Of a DNA stretch of 64,000 nucleotides, positions 1-8,867 are shown one piece after another. The position numbers and the translations under genes are program-made. Below the pieces are notes generated by a model. The model searched no databases. It was not told where the DNA came from and saw nothing but the letters and a program-made list of their open reading frames with translations. Within the stretch, counting starts at the first letter, position 1. Every line of letters starts with the position of its first letter. Origin of the DNA: JBGANR01 sp044222225. GTDB taxonomy: Bacteria; Actinomycetota; Actinomycetes; Mycobacteriales; Mycobacteriaceae. Where the stretch lies: assembly GCA_044222225.1 (NCBI GenBank), contig JBGANR010000022.1, positions 11,517-75,516 of the forward strand, given 5' to 3'.

Positions 1-26
1 CGACGGCAACACTCATGGTTGAGGTC

Positions 27-1502
27 TCACTTTCGGTTCATGGCCGTCCGGCGCCGTGCAGGCACGGGAATGCCGACGAGCAGCATGAGGAGCGAGACGA
101 GACACGCTCGCCAGATGACCTTCTTGTGGTGCTCGGCCAGCGGCACGCCGGCGAGCGTCACGAGCAGCAGGATCGCGGGGACGAGCGGGCTCTGCAGGTG
201 CAGCGGCTGCCCGACGATCGACGCGCGGCCCATCTCGACCGGATCGATCCCGTACTGCGTCGCGGCCTCGGCCATGACCTTGAGGATCGTCGGATAGAAG
301 GCGTCGTTCGTGAGGAAGAACGTGAAGGGCAGCGAGAGGATGCCGGCGATGACGGCGAACCACGGGCCCATGCTCGGCGGCACGACGTCGACGATCGCGT
401 TCGCCATCGCCTTGACCATGCCCGTGCCGTCGAACACGCCGATGAGCACCGACACCGCGACGACCATCGAGACGACCGGCACGATGCTCGACGCGTGTCG
501 GACGATCGCCTCGCTCTGGTCCTTGACCTTGGGGAAGTTGACGATCATGCCGATGCAGCCGCCGACGAGGAACACGAAGTACAGCGGCAGCTTGTCGAGG
601 ATGAGGACCGTCAGCACGACGACGGTCAGCAGCGCGTTGAACCAGAGCAGCTTCGGACGCAGCGTCGCGCGGTTGGGGTCGAGCCCCTCGACGAATTCGC
701 CGACGTGATCGAGCTTGTCCTCGTCCGCGGACGGCGGACCGTCGGTCCCGATGCCCGCGTCACCGGTCCGGCCGTGGCCGTCCCGGGGACCGCCGGTCGC
801 GAGCGCGGTGTCGCCCGAGCCCTCGTTCTTCTTGAAGTAGCCGGTGCCGGAGCCCGCGTAGACCAGCGCCCCGATGCGCTTGCGCTCCATGACGCCGAGG
901 TGCCAGGCGAACAGCAGCACGAGCAGGACGCCCGCCGCCATGGACGGCGCCATCGGCACGAAGATGTCGTTGGCGTCGACCTGGAGCGCGACCGACGCGC
1001 GCGCCGTCGGGCCGCCCCAGGGCACGATGTTCATCGCGCCGTTGGCCAGGCCGGCGACGCAGGTGAGTACCACCGGACTGAGCCCGAGTTTGTGATAGAG
1101 CGGCAGCAACGCCGATGTCACGATGATGAACGTCGTCGAGCCGTCACCGTCGAGGGAGACGACGGCCGCCAGCACTGCGGTTCCGACGACGAGCCGGACC
1201 GGATCGTCCTTGACCATGCGCAGGATGAATCTGACCAGTGGGTCGAAGAGTCCTACGTCGATCATCAACCCGAAGAAGATGATCGCGAAGAACAGCAGGG
1301 CCACCGTCGTCGACATGCTCTTGAGCGCGGTGACGGAATAGGTGCCGATGTTCATGCCGGCGCCGGCGAGCAGGCCGAACGCGACGGGCACCAGCGTGAG
1401 CGCCACCATCGGGGTGACACGTTTGGTCATGATGAGGCCCATGAACGTCAACACCATGATGGTGCCGATGATCACGAGCGTCGTCTGTGACGGGTTGGAC
1501 AC
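27..1502 (-). CDS. CitMHS-family citrate-divalent metal:H+ symporter
   Basis: Predicted inner-membrane secondary transporter that imports metal-citrate complexes with protons. The 491 residues form about 12 hydrophobic segments split by a long hydrophilic Gly/Asp-rich loop (about residues 215-275), as in the CitMHS family. Conserved family stretches are visible, for example SLDGDGSTT (117-125) and the Asn-Ile-Val-Pro-Trp-Gly-Gly turn (158-164). The ATG start follows the TctC-like gene by 33 bp with a purine-rich ribosome-binding site, so the two are probably one operon. Divergent from it lies a CitA/CitB-type two-component system, which fits citrate-induced expression. Which metal it prefers (Mg or Ca/Zn type) cannot be read from the sequence. 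Confidence 0.9.
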   Translation of the reverse strand: MSNPSQTTLVIIGTIMVLTFMGLIMTKRVTPMVALTLVPVAFGLLAGAGMNIGTYSVTALKSMSTTVALLFFAIIFFGLMIDVGLFDPLVRFILRMVKDDPVRLVVGTAVLAAVVSLDGDGSTTFIIVTSALLPLYHKLGLSPVVLTCVAGLANGAMNIVPWGGPTARASVALQVDANDIFVPMAPSMAAGVLLVLLFAWHLGVMERKRIGALVYAGSGTGYFKKNEGSGDTALATGGPRDGHGRTGDAGIGTDGPPSADEDKLDHVGEFVEGLDPNRATLRPKLLWFNALLTVVVLTVLILDKLPLYFVFLVGGCIGMIVNFPKVKDQSEAIVRHASSIVPVVSMVVAVSVLIGVFDGTGMVKAMANAIVDVVPPSMGPWFAVIAGILSLPFTFFLTNDAFYPTILKVMAEAATQYGIDPVEMGRASIVGQPLHLQSPLVPAILLLVTLAGVPLAEHHKKVIWRACLVSLLMLLVGIPVPARRRTAMNRK

Positions 1503-1535
1503 GGAAACCTCCTTCTTCAGCGAGGAGTTGTGGGA

Positions 1536-2495
1536 TCAGCGAGGCGGGGGCGCGGGCGTCGCCGCGACTCCGACACGTTGATCCCGAAGGAAACGGGCGA
1601 ACTCCTCGCCCGTCAGATGTGCCTCCGACCAGCCGTTCTCGGCCAGCAGAGCACGCCATCGATCGGTGCCGCGGACATCGTCGAACCATCTCTCCAATCG
1701 GCGCCGGGCGTCGGCGCCGATCCCCGGCGGGGCGAGCACGCCCCGCCAGTTGACGATGTCGACGTCCGCACCGGCCTCGGCCAGTGTCGGCGCGTCGAGG
1801 CCCGGCACCCGGCTCCGGCCGCTCACCGCGAGCGCCCGGACCGTGCCGGCCCGCAGCTGCCCGAGGTACTCCCCGACCCCCGACACGGCGAGCCGGACCT
1901 CACCGGTGAGCAGCGGCGGCAGCAGGTCGCCGCCGCCGTCGAAGCGCCGGTACCGCAACCGGTCGGCGGGCACGCCCGCGGCCTGCGCAAGCCGCGCGAC
2001 GATCTGCCCGTCGGCGCCGCCGCCGGCCGAGCCGCCGCCGACCGGAAGCCCCGGTTCTGCTCGCCACGCGGCGAACGCGTCGGCGAGCGTCCGCCACGGC
2101 GACGCGGCCGGCACGAGCACGACCTCCGGCTCGGTGACGAGTCGCGCGATCGGCGTGACGTCGTCGATCCGGTGTTCACTCGGCGAGGTCTCGAGCGCAC
2201 CGACCAGCCCGAGGCCCATGATGAGCACCGTGTGTGAATCGTCGGACAGCGCCAACCGGTTGAGGCCGACGACTCCCGACGCGCCGGGCAGCGAGACGAT
2301 CTCCGTCTCGCCGAGCCCCGCCTCCCGGCCCGCCTGGGCCAGCGCGCGAGCGGTCAGGTCGTATCCGCCGCCCGGCATGGACGGCACGATCATCACCAGC
2401 CGGTCGGCGTCGTCGGCCGTCCATGAGCAACCTGCGAGGACCACCACGGCGACGACCGCCAGGACGGAGAATCGATGCCGTGCACAACGCGACAC
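1536..2495 (-). CDS. TctC/BugT-like tricarboxylate-binding lipoprotein
   Basis: Extracytoplasmic solute-binding protein of the tripartite tricarboxylate transporter (TctC/Bug) family. The GTG start chosen gives a compact 23-residue lipoprotein signal ending in the lipobox Leu-Ala-Gly-Cys23; upstream ATGs at 2594 and 2612 are open in frame but would give an Arg/Pro-rich n-region of 55-60 residues. The mature part opens with the family's Val-Pro-x-x-Pro-Gly-Gly-Gly motif, and its length (319 residues) is normal. The membrane partners TctA and TctB are not next to it. Instead it precedes a CitMHS symporter and faces a citrate-type sensor kinase, so it may deliver ligand to the kinase or work with a distant TctAB; this is inference. 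Confidence 0.8.
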   Translation of the reverse strand: MSRCARHRFSVLAVVAVVVLAGCSWTADDADRLVMIVPSMPGGGYDLTARALAQAGREAGLGETEIVSLPGASGVVGLNRLALSDDSHTVLIMGLGLVGALETSPSEHRIDDVTPIARLVTEPEVVLVPAASPWRTLADAFAAWRAEPGLPVGGGSAGGGADGQIVARLAQAAGVPADRLRYRRFDGGGDLLPPLLTGEVRLAVSGVGEYLGQLRAGTVRALAVSGRSRVPGLDAPTLAEAGADVDIVNWRGVLAPPGIGADARRRLERWFDDVRGTDRWRALLAENGWSEAHLTGEEFARFLRDQRVGVAATPAPPPR

Positions 2496-2703
2496 CCGGC
2501 CGGCGGACCTCGCCGGCCTTCGCACAGGACGGCGGCGCGACGGCGGCGGGCGACGACGAATCGGCCCATAAGGCGTCGTCGCCGAAAGTCGCATGAGTAG
2601 ACGATGAGGCATCAGTGTGAACCGCGTCACGATTGTGTTCGTGAATGACATTGAGTGATTTGTGCTCACGACCGAGGAGGACCTCACGAGCGGGAAGGAC
2701 GCG
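2496..2703. promoter_or_regulatory. Divergent promoter region of the citrate genes
   Basis: About 200 bp separate the divergent tctC-like and citA-like genes. The stretch around 2600-2660 is richer in A/T than its surroundings, as expected for promoters and a CitB-type binding site. I could not define a convincing -10/-35 pair or operator by eye. Confidence 0.4.
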
Positions 2704-4314
2704 GTGAGCGCGCCGGAGCGTCCCACGCAGCGGCGGCGACGCACGCTGGCGGGATCGCTGCTACGGCTGCAGCTGCTCATCGTCTCATCGGTCGTCGTCA
2801 TCGTCGGCGCGCTGACGTTCGCACAGGAGACGCAGGCGTTCACGCGCGGTGCCGAGGAGCGGATGTCCGGGGCCGCCGAATCGCTCGCGGCCAACCCCTC
2901 GGTGCGCAGACTCGTCGACTCCCGTGACGCCACCGCACGGTCCGGCCTGGGCCAGGCGGCCGCGACGACCGCATCGCTGTCGGGGGCCGACTACGCCGCC
3001 GTCGTCACCACCGAGGGCGATCTCGTCGCCGCCACGGTCCCGGCCGACGTGCTCGGAGGTCTCTCCGGACGCACCGCACACGCCGCCGCGAGCCGATCGG
3101 CGACCTCGGACGAACGCGTCGGCGGACGCGACGCCGTCGAGGCCCGGGTGCCGGTGCTCGGCGACACCGGGCAGGTGCTCGGCGTCGCCGTCGTCGGGGT
3201 CTACCGGCCGGGCTGGAGCGAACGCATCGCCGCGGCGACGCCGGGCGTCCTGGCCTATCTCGCCGTCGCCGCACTCGTCGGCACGCTCGGCTCGGTGCTG
3301 CTCGCCCGCCGGCTCAAGCGACAGACCTTCGGCCTGGAGGCGCACGAGATCGTCGAGGTGGTCCACCAGCGCGAAGCGATGATGCAGGGGCTGGCCGAGG
3401 GCGTCGTCGCGCTCGCCGCCGACGGCCGGCTCATCCTCGCCAGCGACAGCGCGGGCACGCTCCTCGCGCTGCCCGCGGACGCGTCCGGGCGGCACGTCGA
3501 CGACCTCGGGCTCGCACCCGCCGTCCGGGCCGCGCTCACCGCTCCCTCCCACGACGCCCCCCTCTTCGTCGGCGGCCGGGTGCTGCTGTGTTCGACGTCC
3601 GAGATCGAGCACGCGGGTGCACGCATCGGAACGGTCACGACCTTCCGCGACCTCACCGACCTCCGCGATGCGCAGGAGCAGCTCGGATCGGCACACGCCG
3701 TCACGACGGCCTTGCGCGCCCACCGTCACGAGTTCAGCAACCGTCTCCACACCATCTCGGGCCTCCTGCAGCTCGAAGAGTACGACGAGGCAACCCGTTT
3801 CGTGGCCGCTCTCACCTCCCAGGCCGACGACCGCCTGCGTGAGGTGTCCGGCCGGGTCGCCGAGCCGGCGCTCGCCGCGCTGCTCGTCGCCAAGGCCAGC
3901 TCCGCCGCGCAGGGCGGCGTCGCGGTGCAGCTCTCGGACGACACGCACGTCGGGGCGCTGCCCGACGATCTCGTGCGCGACGTCGGCACGGTCGTCGGCA
4001 ATCTCATCGACAACGCCGTCCGGGCCTGCGCCATCCGGCCGGAGCCGCGGGTCCAGGTGAGCATCCGTCAGGACGCGCAGCGGATCGAGATCGCCGTCGC
4101 CGACAACGGCCCGGGCATCGCGCCCGAGCATCTCGGGCGCATCTTCGAACGCGGCTGGACCACGAAGTCCGCCGAAGGCGCCGACCACGGCTTCGGGCTC
4201 GCCCTCGTCGCGATGGCCTGCCGGGCGCGGGGCGGCGACGTCGTGGTCGACACCGAGGTGCCGGAGACCGCCTGGTTCCAGACGCGGCTGCGTGCTTGGA
4301 TGAGCTCGAGATGA
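2704..4314 (+). CDS. CitA/DcuS-type sensor histidine kinase
   Basis: Membrane sensor kinase predicted to sense citrate or a C4-dicarboxylate outside the cell. Order of parts: TM1 (about 19-41), periplasmic sensor region, TM2 (about 180-202), a cytoplasmic PAS-like linker, a SpoOB-type phosphoacceptor helix with Arg-His342-Glu-Phe-Ser-Asn, and a HATPase domain with an Asn box (Asn-Leu-Ile-Asp-Asn), Asp-Asn-Gly-Pro-Gly and Gly-Phe-Gly-Leu. The GTG at 2704 has a GGGAAGGA site 5 bases upstream; a GTG at 2662 is also open but lacks one. The gene overlaps the response regulator by ATGA. The ligand is inferred from the facing citrate transporter genes. Confidence 0.88.
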   Translation: MSAPERPTQRRRRTLAGSLLRLQLLIVSSVVVIVGALTFAQETQAFTRGAEERMSGAAESLAANPSVRRLVDSRDATARSGLGQAAATTASLSGADYAAVVTTEGDLVAATVPADVLGGLSGRTAHAAASRSATSDERVGGRDAVEARVPVLGDTGQVLGVAVVGVYRPGWSERIAAATPGVLAYLAVAALVGTLGSVLLARRLKRQTFGLEAHEIVEVVHQREAMMQGLAEGVVALAADGRLILASDSAGTLLALPADASGRHVDDLGLAPAVRAALTAPSHDAPLFVGGRVLLCSTSEIEHAGARIGTVTTFRDLTDLRDAQEQLGSAHAVTTALRAHRHEFSNRLHTISGLLQLEEYDEATRFVAALTSQADDRLREVSGRVAEPALAALLVAKASSAAQGGVAVQLSDDTHVGALPDDLVRDVGTVVGNLIDNAVRACAIRPEPRVQVSIRQDAQRIEIAVADNGPGIAPEHLGRIFERGWTTKSAEGADHGFGLALVAMACRARGGDVVVDTEVPETAWFQTRLRAWMSSR

Positions 4315-4979
4315 ACACGCGGGTCCTCATCGTCGACGACGATTTCATGGTCGCGCGCGTCCACGCCGGGTTCGTCGCCCGCGTCGACGGTTTCGACGCC
4401 GTCGGCGCCGCCGGATCCGCCGCGGACGCCGTGGCCGCGGTCACCGAACTGACCCCCGATCTCGTCCTGCTCGACCTGCATCTACCCGGCGCCTGGGGGC
4501 TCGACCTCGTGGCGCCGATGCGCGAGAAGGTGCCCGACCTCGACGTCCTCGTCATCACGAGCGAGCGCGACGCGGCCGTTGTCGCCCGCGCGATGCGCAG
4601 CGGCGTCACCGGCTACCTCATCAAGCCGTTCACGTTCGACGCCCTGCGCGACAGGCTCGAGCACTATCGACGGACCCGGGCCGCCTTGCGCGGCGACGCC
4701 GATCAGCAGGTCGTCGACGCGGCGTTCGGCACCGGACCGATCCGGCTCAGCGCTACCGCCCTGCCGAAGGGGCTCAGCGAGCCGACGTTGCGGCTCGTCG
4801 TCGACGCCCTGCGCGCCGTCCCGGACGGCGCGTCCGCGAGTGAGGTCGCCGCCGCGACGGGCGTCTCCCGGGCGAGCGCTCGCCGTTACCTGGAGCATCT
4901 GACGACCACCGGCCGCGCCGACGTGCGACTGGAATACGGACGAGTCGGGCGTCCGGAGCGGCGCTACCGGCTGGGCTGA
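4311..4979 (+). CDS. CitB/DcuR-type response regulator
   Basis: Cytoplasmic DNA-binding response regulator of 222 residues. The receiver domain (1-120) has the acidic pair Asp10-Asp11, phosphoacceptor Asp55 in Leu-Val-Leu-Leu-Asp, and the conserved Lys in Ile-Lys-Pro-Phe. The C-terminal part (about 150-215) carries a winged-helix/HTH of the type seen in CitB, DpiA and DcuR. The start overlaps the kinase stop as ATGA, so the pair is translationally coupled. It probably acts on the divergent promoter between the kinase and the TctC-like gene. A convergent terminator follows directly. Confidence 0.9.
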   Translation: MNTRVLIVDDDFMVARVHAGFVARVDGFDAVGAAGSAADAVAAVTELTPDLVLLDLHLPGAWGLDLVAPMREKVPDLDVLVITSERDAAVVARAMRSGVTGYLIKPFTFDALRDRLEHYRRTRAALRGDADQQVVDAAFGTGPIRLSATALPKGLSEPTLRLVVDALRAVPDGASASEVAAATGVSRASARRYLEHLTTTGRADVRLEYGRVGRPERRYRLG

Positions 4980-4992
4980 CGCCGCTCAGACG

Positions 4993-5039
4993 CAGAACGG
5001 CCGGTGGCGTGATGCCACCGGCCGTCCCGAGCCGTTCTG
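4993..5039. terminator. Convergent terminator between citB-like gene and ldt
   Basis: A perfect 11-bp stem (4998-5008 with 5014-5024, loop GTGAT) sits inside a larger alternative pairing of CAGAACGGC (4993-5001) with GCCGTTCTG (5031-5039). It lies between two convergent genes and could serve both; there is no clear T-run. Confidence 0.7.
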
Positions 5040-5047
5040 TCCCGACG

Positions 5048-6247
5048 TCAGTCGTTGTCGGCGTTGCCCTTCTTCCACTGCGACCACGGGATGTTCCAGT
5101 CGCCGAGTCCGTCGAGACCGGACAGCTGCGGGCCGACCGTGTTCTTGACGATGACGATGTCGCCGCGGAGCGCGTTCTCGACGAACCAGCGCGCGTTGTC
5201 CGGGCTGAGGTTGAGGCAGCCGTGGCTCGTGTTCGTGTAGCCCTGCGAGCCGACCGACCACGGCGCCGAGTGCAGGTAGATGCCGCTGTAGGACATCTGC
5301 GTCGCCCACGCGACGTCGAGACGGTAGCCGTCCGGCGAGTTGACCGGGACACCGTAGGTCGACGAGTCCATGACGATCGAGTTGAGACGCTCGCCGATGA
5401 TGTACGTGCCGTTGTCGGTCGGCGTCGAGTCCTTGCCCATCGACGTCGGCATCTCCTGGATGACCTTGCCGTCCTCGCGGACGACGACCGTCTTCGTGCT
5501 GTCGTCGGCGGTGGCCACGAGCGAGCGGCCGATGGTGAAGCTGAGCTTCTGGTTCTCCTGGCCGAAGGTGCCGCCGCCGAGATCGATGCCGTAGGTGTTG
5601 ACCTCGACGTTGATCTTCGTGCCGGACTTCCAGTAGCTCTCCGGCCGCCACCGGACCTCACGGTCGCTGATCCAGTAGAACGCGCCCTCGACCGGCGGGT
5701 TCGTGGTCACCTTGATGGCGTCCTGGGCGGCCTTGCGGTTCGTGATCGTCTCGTCGAAGCGAACCGCGACGGGCTGTCCGACGCCGACGGTCTCGTTGTT
5801 GGCCGGCATCAGGTACGCCTGCGTGATGTTCTCCGGCGCGCGCGTCGTGAACGTCAGCGTCGACGTCTTGGCGCCGCCGAGTCCCTTGGCGGCGATCGTC
5901 GCCGTGTACTTCTTGCCGTAGCCGAACTGGCCGATGCTCGTCCAGGTCAGGCCGTCCTCCGACAGCGTGCCCTTGACGGCGCCCGTCGCGGACTTGACCT
6001 CCACCGAGTCGAGCTTGCCGTCCGTCGACTTGATCTCGAGCGGCTTGCCCGGGAGCACGCCGACCTGACCGTCCTTGACGTTCGCGGTGATGCCCGGCTT
6101 GAGGATCGAGTCGACGGGATCGCCGGCGTTCACCTTGTCGCTGAACGTCTGCCCGCCCGAGCAGCCGGCGATGAGCGCCGCGGCGACCACGGAGATCGCG
6201 ACGGTCACGCTCGCGCGCGTGCGCGAAGAACCACCCGTGATGAACAT
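5048..6247 (-). CDS. L,D-transpeptidase lipoprotein (LdtMt2-like, YkuD)
   Basis: Cell-wall enzyme that makes 3-3 crosslinks in peptidoglycan. Residues 1-29 are a lipoprotein signal ending at Cys29 (Ile-Ala-Gly-Cys). Two bacterial Ig-like domains (about 50-250) precede the YkuD catalytic domain, whose signature Ser-His-Gly-Cys-Leu-Asn puts the nucleophile at Cys344, with a second conserved His at 326. Length (399) and domain order match the mycobacterial Ldt enzymes, which tolerate many beta-lactams but are inhibited by carbapenems (family knowledge). It is transcribed alone. The start is the ATG at 6247. Confidence 0.93.
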   Translation of the reverse strand: MFITGGSSRTRASVTVAISVVAAALIAGCSGGQTFSDKVNAGDPVDSILKPGITANVKDGQVGVLPGKPLEIKSTDGKLDSVEVKSATGAVKGTLSEDGLTWTSIGQFGYGKKYTATIAAKGLGGAKTSTLTFTTRAPENITQAYLMPANNETVGVGQPVAVRFDETITNRKAAQDAIKVTTNPPVEGAFYWISDREVRWRPESYWKSGTKINVEVNTYGIDLGGGTFGQENQKLSFTIGRSLVATADDSTKTVVVREDGKVIQEMPTSMGKDSTPTDNGTYIIGERLNSIVMDSSTYGVPVNSPDGYRLDVAWATQMSYSGIYLHSAPWSVGSQGYTNTSHGCLNLSPDNARWFVENALRGDIVIVKNTVGPQLSGLDGLGDWNIPWSQWKKGNADND

Positions 6248-6551
6248 TGTGCACTCCTACCTGCGAAGATCGGCGACAGCTGTGCCGACTACGGCGACGG
6301 CGATCCAGCCCCGGTCGGATACTGTCGCTCGCCTGCAACTAAAGATAGCAGAACATGGGCGTGCCACCATTGGCGGAAGCCGCCCGTTGTCGCTGCGATC
6401 GCGTCCGATCATAGCGAACCAGGCATGAATGCCGGAAATTCCCGGGCGCGTCGCCCCGGCGCGTCGTACGCGGTATGGGAGAACGACTGACGTTACCGCA
6501 GGTCGGCTGACGTGTCTGGCGCGGCGCAGATCAGTGTCGGCAGACGAGAAT
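6248..6551. other. Intergenic region upstream of ldt
   Basis: About 300 bp with no gene I can support. It should hold the promoter of the L,D-transpeptidase gene (minus strand), probably in the A/T-richer stretch around 6335-6355. No RNA gene was recognised. Confidence 0.4.
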
Positions 6552-6587
6552 AGACCCTGATCCGGACTACAGGCCGGATCAGGGTCT
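6552..6587 (-). terminator. Terminator downstream of tRNA-Lys
   Basis: A perfect 14-bp inverted repeat (6552-6565 with 6574-6587) with an 8-base loop, beginning 5 bases beyond the tRNA 3' end on the minus strand. The next minus-strand bases (ATTCTCGTCTG) are moderately T-rich. Confidence 0.8.
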
Positions 6588-6592
6588 TGCTG

Positions 6593-6665
<73 letters not shown>

Positions 6666-6733
6666 GTTGCCGGGGAGAACGTTATCAGCCACTCCCCCGG
6701 ACCACAAATCGGCCTTCTACCTGCGACGATGCG

Positions 6734-6958
6734 TCAGCGCTTGAAGAGCTTGCGCAGCACGAGAGTGCCGACGACGACACCCAGACCGATGAGCGTGTAC
6801 TTGACGGGCGGACGGTTGACGATCTCCAACGCGGACGCCTTGACGTCGTCGGCGATCCGCTGCGGGTTCGCCCGCACCGCCAGCGAATCGAGCGCCGAGG
6901 CCAACTCCTCGCGCGCCTTGACGATGTCCCGCTCGATGCTCTCGGGGTCGCGTGCCAC
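6734..6958 (-). CDS. DUF3618 small membrane protein (Rv2520c-like)
   Basis: A 74-residue protein with a charged N-terminal half beginning Met-Ala-Arg-Asp-Pro-Glu-Ser-Ile-Glu-Arg, which is typical of DUF3618, and one transmembrane helix (about 52-69) followed by a basic tail Arg-Lys-Leu-Phe-Lys-Arg. It is probably anchored in the inner membrane with the N-terminus in the cytoplasm. A homolog lies in the bcp/acpS/fas neighbourhood in M. tuberculosis too. Its function is unknown. Confidence 0.85.
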   Translation of the reverse strand: MARDPESIERDIVKAREELASALDSLAVRANPQRIADDVKASALEIVNRPPVKYTLIGLGVVVGTLVLRKLFKR

Positions 6959-7057
6959 GTGTTCTCCGTTCGACGTGCGGGCCTCACCCGCTGATCAGAC
7001 CGCCCCTACCGTAGCCCGCGCCACGACACCGGACCTGCTGACACTCCTCTCCACCAC

Positions 7058-7573
7058 TCACAAGGGACAGTCGTCGAGCTCGTACCGCACGACCGGCACG
7101 CCGTCCACACCGTGCAGGCTGATCACCTCACGCTCGCCGGTCCTCCGCCAGCCGTGTGCCCGATAGAAGCCCTCGGCGCGCTCGTTGCCGTCCATGACCC
7201 AGAGCGAGGCCCGCCGGCAGCCCTGATCGGCGAGCAGGCGGACGCCGGCCGTCAGCAGCCGCTCACCGATCCCCCGGCGCCAGGACGACGGCGCGACGTA
7301 GAGCGCCATCACGTGGCCGTCCGGCTCACCGGCGTCGTCGCGCACGGTCTCGACCGTGACGAACCCGACGATCGCATCGGCAGAGACCGCGACGATCGTC
7401 ACCGGGCCGTCGTCGGCGCCGAAGGTGTAGCGCGCGGCGAACGCGGCCGGCGACAGGCCGTCCAGGGCGTCGTCCGGCAGCATCCCCCGGTAGCCCGCCC
7501 GCCAACTCGCGACGTGCACCGCGGCGACGGCGTCCGCGTCAGCGGGACATGCGCGGCGCAAGAGCACAGTCAT
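7058..7573 (-). CDS. GNAT-family N-acetyltransferase
   Basis: Cytoplasmic acetyl-CoA-dependent acetyltransferase of 171 residues; the substrate is unknown. The central acetyl-CoA-binding loop Arg-Arg-Gly-Ile-Gly-Glu-Arg-Leu follows a beta strand ending in Ala-Leu-Tyr-Val-Ala, and the C-terminal strand contains Gly-Phe-Tyr-Arg-Ala-His-Gly-Trp, as in standard GNAT enzymes. The ATG at 7573 is immediately preceded by GGGAG, which is too close to serve it, so the in-frame GTG at 7567 (6 bases from GGGAG) may be the real start. It diverges from bcp. Confidence 0.85.
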   Translation of the reverse strand: MTVLLRRACPADADAVAAVHVASWRAGYRGMLPDDALDGLSPAAFAARYTFGADDGPVTIVAVSADAIVGFVTVETVRDDAGEPDGHVMALYVAPSSWRRGIGERLLTAGVRLLADQGCRRASLWVMDGNERAEGFYRAHGWRRTGEREVISLHGVDGVPVVRYELDDCPL

Positions 7574-7644
7574 CTCCCGACGGTAGACGTCGTCGATGAC
7601 GCGCCGCACCGAGAATGTCCGTGCCTGCCGTTACCGTGGAAACC

Positions 7645-8115
7645 ATGACTTCGACACGCCTGCAGCCCGGCGACCCCGCCCCCGCGTTCACCCTGCCCGA
7701 CGCCGACGGCAACGACGTCTCGCTCTCGGACTACGCGGGCAGGCGCGTCATCGTCTACTGCTACCCGGCCGCCCTGACGCCGGGCTGCACCAAGCAGGCC
7801 TGCGACTTCCGGGACAGCCTCGCGGAACTCAACGAGGCGGGGCTCGACGTCGTCGGCATCTCGCCCGACGCCCCGGCCAAGCTCGCGAAGTTCCGCGACA
7901 AGGAGGGGCTGACGTTTCCCGTGCTGGGCGACCCCGACAAGGCCGTGCTGACGGCGTACGGCGCCTTCGGTGAGAAGAAGATGTACGGCAGGACGGTGGT
8001 CGGCGTCATCCGTTCGACGTTCGTCGTCGGGCCCGACGGCAAGGTCGAGGTCGCGCAGTACAACGTCCGCGCCACGGGCCACGTCGCCAAGCTGCGTCGC
8101 GAACTGTCGGTCTAG
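7645..8115 (+). CDS. bcp: Bcp-type thiol peroxidase (peroxiredoxin Q)
   Basis: Cytoplasmic peroxiredoxin that reduces hydroperoxides, usually with thioredoxin as reductant. The signature Leu-Thr-Pro-Gly-Cys48 holds the peroxidatic cysteine, and Cys53, five residues on, is placed as the resolving cysteine of the atypical 2-Cys type found in E. coli Bcp. Length 156 is normal. The chosen ATG follows GTGGAAACC; an in-frame ATG at 7615 would add ten residues unlike the family. It sits in the same neighbourhood as in M. tuberculosis (bcp near acpS-fas). Confidence 0.93.
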   Translation: MTSTRLQPGDPAPAFTLPDADGNDVSLSDYAGRRVIVYCYPAALTPGCTKQACDFRDSLAELNEAGLDVVGISPDAPAKLAKFRDKEGLTFPVLGDPDKAVLTAYGAFGEKKMYGRTVVGVIRSTFVVGPDGKVEVAQYNVRATGHVAKLRRELSV

Positions 8116-8186
8116 CCTTGATCGCCAGGTGGGCCGCCCGTTCCGCAGGCGAGATCCACGGATTCTCGGACTAGGAGCACGACGAC

Positions 8187-8867
8187 ATGCCGCAGCGCGC
8201 CGACGGAAAGCCGCACTCCCCTGCGGCCCGGGCGCGTCTGCTCAGCTCTGAGCCGCTGGTTCCGCGCAAGCGGCCCACCCAGGAGCGCAGCCGGCGGCGC
8301 GTCGACGCGATGCTCGCGGCGGCGCGCACGCTGCTCGTCGACGTCGGCTTCGAGGCGCTGACGTGCGAGGACGTCGCCACCCAGGCAGATGTCCCCATCG
8401 GCTCGGTCTACCAGTACTTCGCCAACAAGTACGTCATCGTCTGTGAGCTCGACCGGCTGGACGCCGTCGCCGTCCAGGAGGAACTCGCGGCGTTCTCCGC
8501 CGAGGTGCCGTCGCTGCAGTGGCCGCCGCTGCTGGAGAAGTTCCTCGACCACCTGGCCGCGCTCTGGCGAGACGACCCGTCGCGTCGCGCCGTCTGGCTG
8601 GCGGTGCAGAGCACACCCGCCACGCGGGCGACGGCGCGCGTCCACGAGCGCGCGCTCGCCGAGCAGGTGGCCCGCATCATCGCCCCGCTGACGCCGTCGC
8701 AGCGCGGGCGACGCCGCATGATGTCCGAGGTGCTCGTCCACACGGCGTACTCGGTGCTGAGCTTCTCCGTCGAGGGCGGCCACGACCACGAGGAGACGGT
8801 CGCCGAGCTCAAGCGGATGTTCGGCGGCTATCTGCTCGCCACTGCCGAGACCGGAGACGAGAAGTGA
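8187..8867 (+). CDS. TetR-family transcriptional regulator next to acpS-fas
   Basis: DNA-binding regulator of 226 residues. The N-terminal HTH (about 28-75) has the TetR pattern Arg-Arg-Arg-Val-Asp-Ala-Met-Leu-Ala-Ala-Ala-Arg, then Thr-Cys-Glu-Asp-Val-Ala and Gly-Ser-Val-Tyr-Gln-Tyr-Phe. The C-terminal ligand domain is not recognised. The gene is convergent with acpS-fas. Neighbourhood and the 24-bp dyad upstream of fas make it a candidate regulator of fatty-acid synthesis, but it could control something else. The stop codon lies inside the left arm of an intergenic palindromic repeat. Confidence 0.88.
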   Translation: MPQRADGKPHSPAARARLLSSEPLVPRKRPTQERSRRRVDAMLAAARTLLVDVGFEALTCEDVATQADVPIGSVYQYFANKYVIVCELDRLDAVAVQEELAAFSAEVPSLQWPPLLEKFLDHLAALWRDDPSRRAVWLAVQSTPATRATARVHERALAEQVARIIAPLTPSQRGRRRMMSEVLVHTAYSVLSFSVEGGHDHEETVAELKRMFGGYLLATAETGDEK

